From NCBI GenBank assembly GCA_020057985.1, contig JAGVEU010000282.1:1-8474 (forward strand): a DNA stretch of 8,474 bases. Direction: 5' to 3'. Within the stretch, counting starts at the first letter, position 1; each line of letters starts with the position of its first letter. Below are positions 5,597-8,474 of the stretch, one piece after another. Position numbers and translations under genes: made by a program. Source of the stretch: Calditrichota bacterium. Lineage in GTDB: Bacteria; Electryoneota; RPQS01. The notes beneath the pieces are model-generated. The model saw nothing but the letters and a program-made list of their open reading frames with translations. It ran no database searches and had not been told where the DNA came from.

Positions 5597-8032
5597 TTAC
5601 GAGGGTAGACGAATTATAACTTTCCGTTCGCTGCGATCATCATGCAGAGTGACGGTAACCAGTTTCTTCTGTTCGTCGTATTGCAGACCGCCAAGGAGTG
5701 GCCGTCCATCCACAAGTACGTCAACCGGTGGAGTTGCGACCGCATGCACTCGCAAGACCAGATCTCGCCTTGCGACATAGTAATTATCATGAGCGCGGGA
5801 CTGACTGAACTCGATAACAGTGCCACTGAGACGACATGACCAGACGGTCAGACGGTAGTTGCCCTTTTGATAGTCGAAGGACTCACCATCATCTTCGTAG
5901 AACTCAAAGTGACTTTCGCGCTCTGATGGAAAGATGTCAACGAACAGCCTATCAATCGGCTTCTCGTTTGTGTACTGCATAACGTCCTGAGAAGGGATGA
6001 TAGCGCCTTCACGGAGCAAGAGCGGGAGACGATCCAGAGGGGCATCTACAATAACAGTGCTATTCCCGGAATACTTCTGCTCCGTATTCCAGTCCAACCA
6101 TGATCCGCGAGGCAAATAGACTTTTTGAAAGTTCTGTCCGATCTTGGTCACCGGAGCTGCAAGTAAATGATCTCCGACAAGGAACTGATGCTGGTAGGCG
6201 TATTCATAGGTGCGTTCGTCATCCTGATCACTCCAGAACATGGGCCGCCACAGTGGCGCTCCGCTCTTGCTTGCCTGATAGAACAACGAATAGAAATAGG
6301 GCAAGAGTTGGTATCGTAGGGAGATGAACTTGCGGCTGATCTCCTCGATGTTCTCGCCGAATGACCAAGGCTCCTGTTCGCTGGAACCATACTCCGTATG
6401 CGTGCGAAATAGTGGAGAAAGCGCGCCCACTTGAATCCAACGCGCAAATAATTCAGGCGACGGAGTTCCAATAAATCCTCCCACATCCGTACCTACGAAA
6501 GGGACACCGGATAGACTCTGGCTTTGGATCATGCGAATGCCGAGCGCGAGATGCTCTTCGTTGGCCACATTGTCACCTGTCCAAACAGATGTGTATCTCT
6601 GCTCACCGGCAAAGCCCGCTCGTGTTAAGATGAATGGTCTGCGGTTTGGCAGGGCACAAAGCGCTCCTTCATAAGTTGCCTGTGCCATAAGAAGGCCATA
6701 GAGGTTGTGTATTTTCTTGTGACTGGTAATGCGACCATCATCGTTGAAGACTGTCTCTGTGGGAAAAGCCTGTCCCCAAACGGATGGCTCGTTCATGTCG
6801 TTCCAAATTCCGCTTACACCTCCCATCAGCCACTCACCGACAAGTCCACCCCACCACACTCTTGCTTCTGGTTTGCTGAAATCCGGGAAATATGAACGAC
6901 CCGGCCAGACTTCGCCGACATAGGTTTCGCCATCGGGATAATGCACGAAATGGTTGCCGGAAAGACCCTCGCGAGCTACTCGGTAGGTGGTGTCCACTTT
7001 CACTCCAGGATCTACTATCGTCACGACTTTGAAACCCATCTCAGAAAGTTGCCCAAGCATTACTGCCGGATCGGAAAAGCGCTGCGGATCCCATGTGAAC
7101 ACCCGATAGCCATCCATGTGATGTATGTCAAGATAGATAACGTCGGCAGGAATCTTTTTATCGCGAAAGGTCTGTGCCAAAGCAAGCACTTCCTTATCGG
7201 GATAGTAGCTCCAGCGGCACTGCTGGTAACCCAGAGACCAAAGCGGAGGAAGCGGCATTCGACCTGTCAACTCCGTGTAGCGCTCGATCACATCGCTGAA
7301 CTTGGGACCAGCAATGAAGAAATAATCGAGAGCGCCCTGCTCTGCGGAGAAAGAATAGTAGCGAAAATTTCCGGCTCCCATATTGAAGCGCGTGCGATAG
7401 CTGTTGTTAAAGTAGATACCGTATGCTTGCCCGCCGCGGATTCCCATGAAGAAGGGAATGCTCTGATACAGTGGATCAATTTTCCAGTCATAGCCGGGAA
7501 GGTCACTATTCCACATGACCCATTCGCGGCCGCGTTTATTTACGTCACCAACTTTGATTCCAAGACCAAAGAATTTCTCTTCGGGTGTGATAGTTTTCCA
7601 CGCGCGCACTTCTGATCCTTCCCAACCCATACCCATCGCCGGCTCATCCTGATTGAGAATACGGCCCTGTTTGTCTCTTACTGTAATTCTGCATGGTGCT
7701 TTGCTTATTTCGACATCAAGCGCAGACGATTTGACCATGTATGCCGTCTCACTCTCTGCGATCTCCAGAGGGACCTTATCCCAACTGTCTTCGGCTAAAG
7801 CACAGATAAGCAACGGTTCACGATAATCAGATCGCTCGAGGGTGACTCGAAGCATCTGCGCCAGCAGAAACTCGATTCGCACTACAACACTGTCTTCACA
7901 TACCACACTTATTCCCATCAGCTCTCGATTCATTCGAATCACGTCGCCAAGAAAGGAATAATTCGTAGTGGCACGACCTGTCGCGCTCAAAACTATAACT
8001 GCCAACAGCACAATAGCTCTCTGTAATTTCAA
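5597..8032 (-). CDS. Exported GH31 alpha-glucosidase
   Basis: The 811-residue glycoside hydrolase of family 31 is a retaining enzyme acting on alpha-glucosides. A signal peptide (about 1-21, core AIVLLAVIVL) without a lipobox cysteine predicts a periplasmic or secreted location. An N-terminal beta-sandwich precedes the (beta/alpha)8 domain, roughly residues 258-580. Visible active-site features are YLDIHHMD (300-307, D302 as substrate Asp), nucleophile D412 in IWNDMNEPS, R471 in LTRAGF, acid/base D487 in WTGDN, and H545 in RTHT. The C-terminal beta domains include a DUF5110-like segment with FEFYEDDGESFDY (709-721). The NDMNEP form fits alpha-glucosidases and argues against alpha-xylosidases, which carry KTDFGE. 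The start is a TTG with a strong AGGAGG site, overlapping the upstream kinase-like gene by 4 nt. The symporter follows. Linkage specificity cannot be read from the sequence. Confidence 0.95.
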   Translation of the reverse strand: MKLQRAIVLLAVIVLSATGRATTNYSFLGDVIRMNRELMGISVVCEDSVVVRIEFLLAQMLRVTLERSDYREPLLICALAEDSWDKVPLEIAESETAYMVKSSALDVEISKAPCRITVRDKQGRILNQDEPAMGMGWEGSEVRAWKTITPEEKFFGLGIKVGDVNKRGREWVMWNSDLPGYDWKIDPLYQSIPFFMGIRGGQAYGIYFNNSYRTRFNMGAGNFRYYSFSAEQGALDYFFIAGPKFSDVIERYTELTGRMPLPPLWSLGYQQCRWSYYPDKEVLALAQTFRDKKIPADVIYLDIHHMDGYRVFTWDPQRFSDPAVMLGQLSEMGFKVVTIVDPGVKVDTTYRVAREGLSGNHFVHYPDGETYVGEVWPGRSYFPDFSKPEARVWWGGLVGEWLMGGVSGIWNDMNEPSVWGQAFPTETVFNDDGRITSHKKIHNLYGLLMAQATYEGALCALPNRRPFILTRAGFAGEQRYTSVWTGDNVANEEHLALGIRMIQSQSLSGVPFVGTDVGGFIGTPSPELFARWIQVGALSPLFRTHTEYGSSEQEPWSFGENIEEISRKFISLRYQLLPYFYSLFYQASKSGAPLWRPMFWSDQDDERTYEYAYQHQFLVGDHLLAAPVTKIGQNFQKVYLPRGSWLDWNTEQKYSGNSTVIVDAPLDRLPLLLREGAIIPSQDVMQYTNEKPIDRLFVDIFPSERESHFEFYEDDGESFDYQKGNYRLTVWSCRLSGTVIEFSQSRAHDNYYVARRDLVLRVHAVATPPVDVLVDGRPLLGGLQYDEQKKLVTVTLHDDRSERKVIIRLPS

Positions 8033-8474
8033 TCTTTCCCTCCTTCCTTCTTTTTTTCAGGCGCCCATAACCCTTCAGTCGTTTCAAGCCAGTCAGCAAT
8101 TCGGTTGGTAGCTTTCTGCACGTCATTGTCGGAAACATCCACTTCGAGAAATGGAAGCAGGCTACTCCCGATCAAACGACGAAAGAAGTTCTGCTCCTCA
8201 ATGAAATCATGTAGGTTGTCGTACTGCGCGGGATTGCCGGAAACCTGTATGCGCTGGCGGCGGGCTTCCTCGAAGGCTTCCTGCTTCCGCGTACAGAATA
8301 CCAGATGAAATCCCAGAGCAAGCAGGCGCTCTTCCAACCAACGGAAATCATAATCCTTCCCGTGCACCCGCAACTGGTACGACCGCGTCGAAATGTGAAA
8401 ACGGTCTATGATCCACGAATAGTAGGGCAACAGTTCAAAAAGATGCGCCCACGTTCGATACGTTTCAAGGGCGC
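8029..8474 (-). CDS. P-loop nucleotide-kinase-like protein, C-terminal part (5' end off the right edge)
   Basis: The frame is open from the window edge to a TGA at 8031-8029, giving 147 visible residues. An in-frame TTG at 8430 is internal, because family-like sequence (TYRTWAHLFELLPYYSW) continues upstream of it. IIDRFHISTRSYQLR resembles the DRx-STxxYQ segment of thymidylate-kinase-like P-loop proteins. LEERLLALGFHLVFCTR fits the following helix and strand, and ARRQRI could be a basic lid. The Walker A motif would be outside the window, so this assignment rests on partial resemblance. It may be a dTMP or other nucleotide kinase, or an uncharacterised relative. The highly charged tail EKKKEGGKD is encoded by the purine tract that supplies the next gene's ribosome site. 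Stop and downstream start overlap as TTGA, which implies translational coupling with the glucosidase. Confidence 0.6.
   Translation of the reverse strand, partial: ALETYRTWAHLFELLPYYSWIIDRFHISTRSYQLRVHGKDYDFRWLEERLLALGFHLVFCTRKQEAFEEARRQRIQVSGNPAQYDNLHDFIEEQNFFRRLIGSSLLPFLEVDVSDNDVQKATNRIADWLETTEGLWAPEKKKEGGKD
8039..8044 (-). promoter_or_regulatory. Consensus ribosome binding site deciding the TTG start of the glucosidase
   Basis: Minus-strand AGGAGG is followed by the 6-nt spacer GAAAGA and then TTG at 8032-8030. No ATG lies in this frame near the signal peptide, so the strong site and optimal spacing select the rare TTG codon. The site lies inside the 3' end of the kinase-like gene. Confidence 0.85.

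Noticed and set aside
6941..7615. 224-codon open frame on the plus strand within the glucosidase gene
   Set aside because: It is antisense to the GH31 catalytic domain, which has all its active-site motifs in the other strand. The plus-strand product shows no recognisable family features.
8029..8430. Kinase-like gene starting at the TTG at 8430
   Set aside because: The frame remains open to the window edge with plausible protein sequence before this codon, and the Walker A region expected for the family would be missing. The gene is partial at its 5' end rather than short.

Overview
The window looks like a chromosomal piece from a Gram-negative bacterium of the FCB type (Bacteroidetes/Ignavibacteria/Calditrichota/KSB1/Zixibacteria-like candidate phyla). 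The evidence is a TonB-dependent outer-membrane receptor with an N-terminal carboxypeptidase-regulatory-like domain, and a secreted repeat protein that ends in a type IX secretion (Por) C-terminal sorting domain opening with an FPNPFNSST motif. I cannot place it more precisely from sequence alone. No tRNA, rRNA, CRISPR array, transposase or phage gene was seen.

Layout, left to right. (1) 1-831, minus strand: the N-terminal 277 residues of a TonB-dependent receptor that runs off the left edge. (2) 832-1523: a long divergent intergenic region. It holds no credible gene, but has a GC hairpin plus T-run (1394-1431) and, just after it, a good promoter with an extended -10 for the next gene. (3) 1524-3683, plus strand: a secreted LVIVD-repeat protein with 14 blade-like repeats, best explained as two seven-bladed beta-propellers, and a C-terminal T9SS sorting domain. 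(4) 3684-3967: a convergent intergenic region dominated by a 165-bp composite repeat. This has 37-bp near-perfect inverted arms enclosing five 8-bp tandem units. (5) 3968-8474, minus strand: a tight three-gene operon. Its order of transcription is a P-loop nucleotide-kinase-like protein (5' end outside the window), a signal-peptide-bearing GH31 alpha-glucosidase, and an SGLT-type sodium/sugar symporter.

How the genes may work together. The glucosidase and the symporter are adjacent (15 bp apart) and almost certainly cotranscribed. The simplest reading is that an exported GH31 enzyme releases glucose or a similar hexose outside the cytoplasmic membrane, and the Na+-coupled symporter takes it up. 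The symporter keeps the sugar-contacting residues known from animal SGLT1. The kinase-like gene overlaps the glucosidase start by a TTGA stop/start, so it is translationally coupled to it, although its function is not obviously related to sugar. The TonB receptor and the surface propeller protein lie on separate transcripts, and no functional link to the operon is shown by the sequence.

The least explained structures are the composite inverted repeat at 3712-3876, the terminator-like hairpin with no visible upstream gene at 1394-1431, and an in-phase A AAA AAG slippery heptamer at the end of the kinase gene. A -1 slip at that heptamer would join the kinase in frame to the glucosidase.
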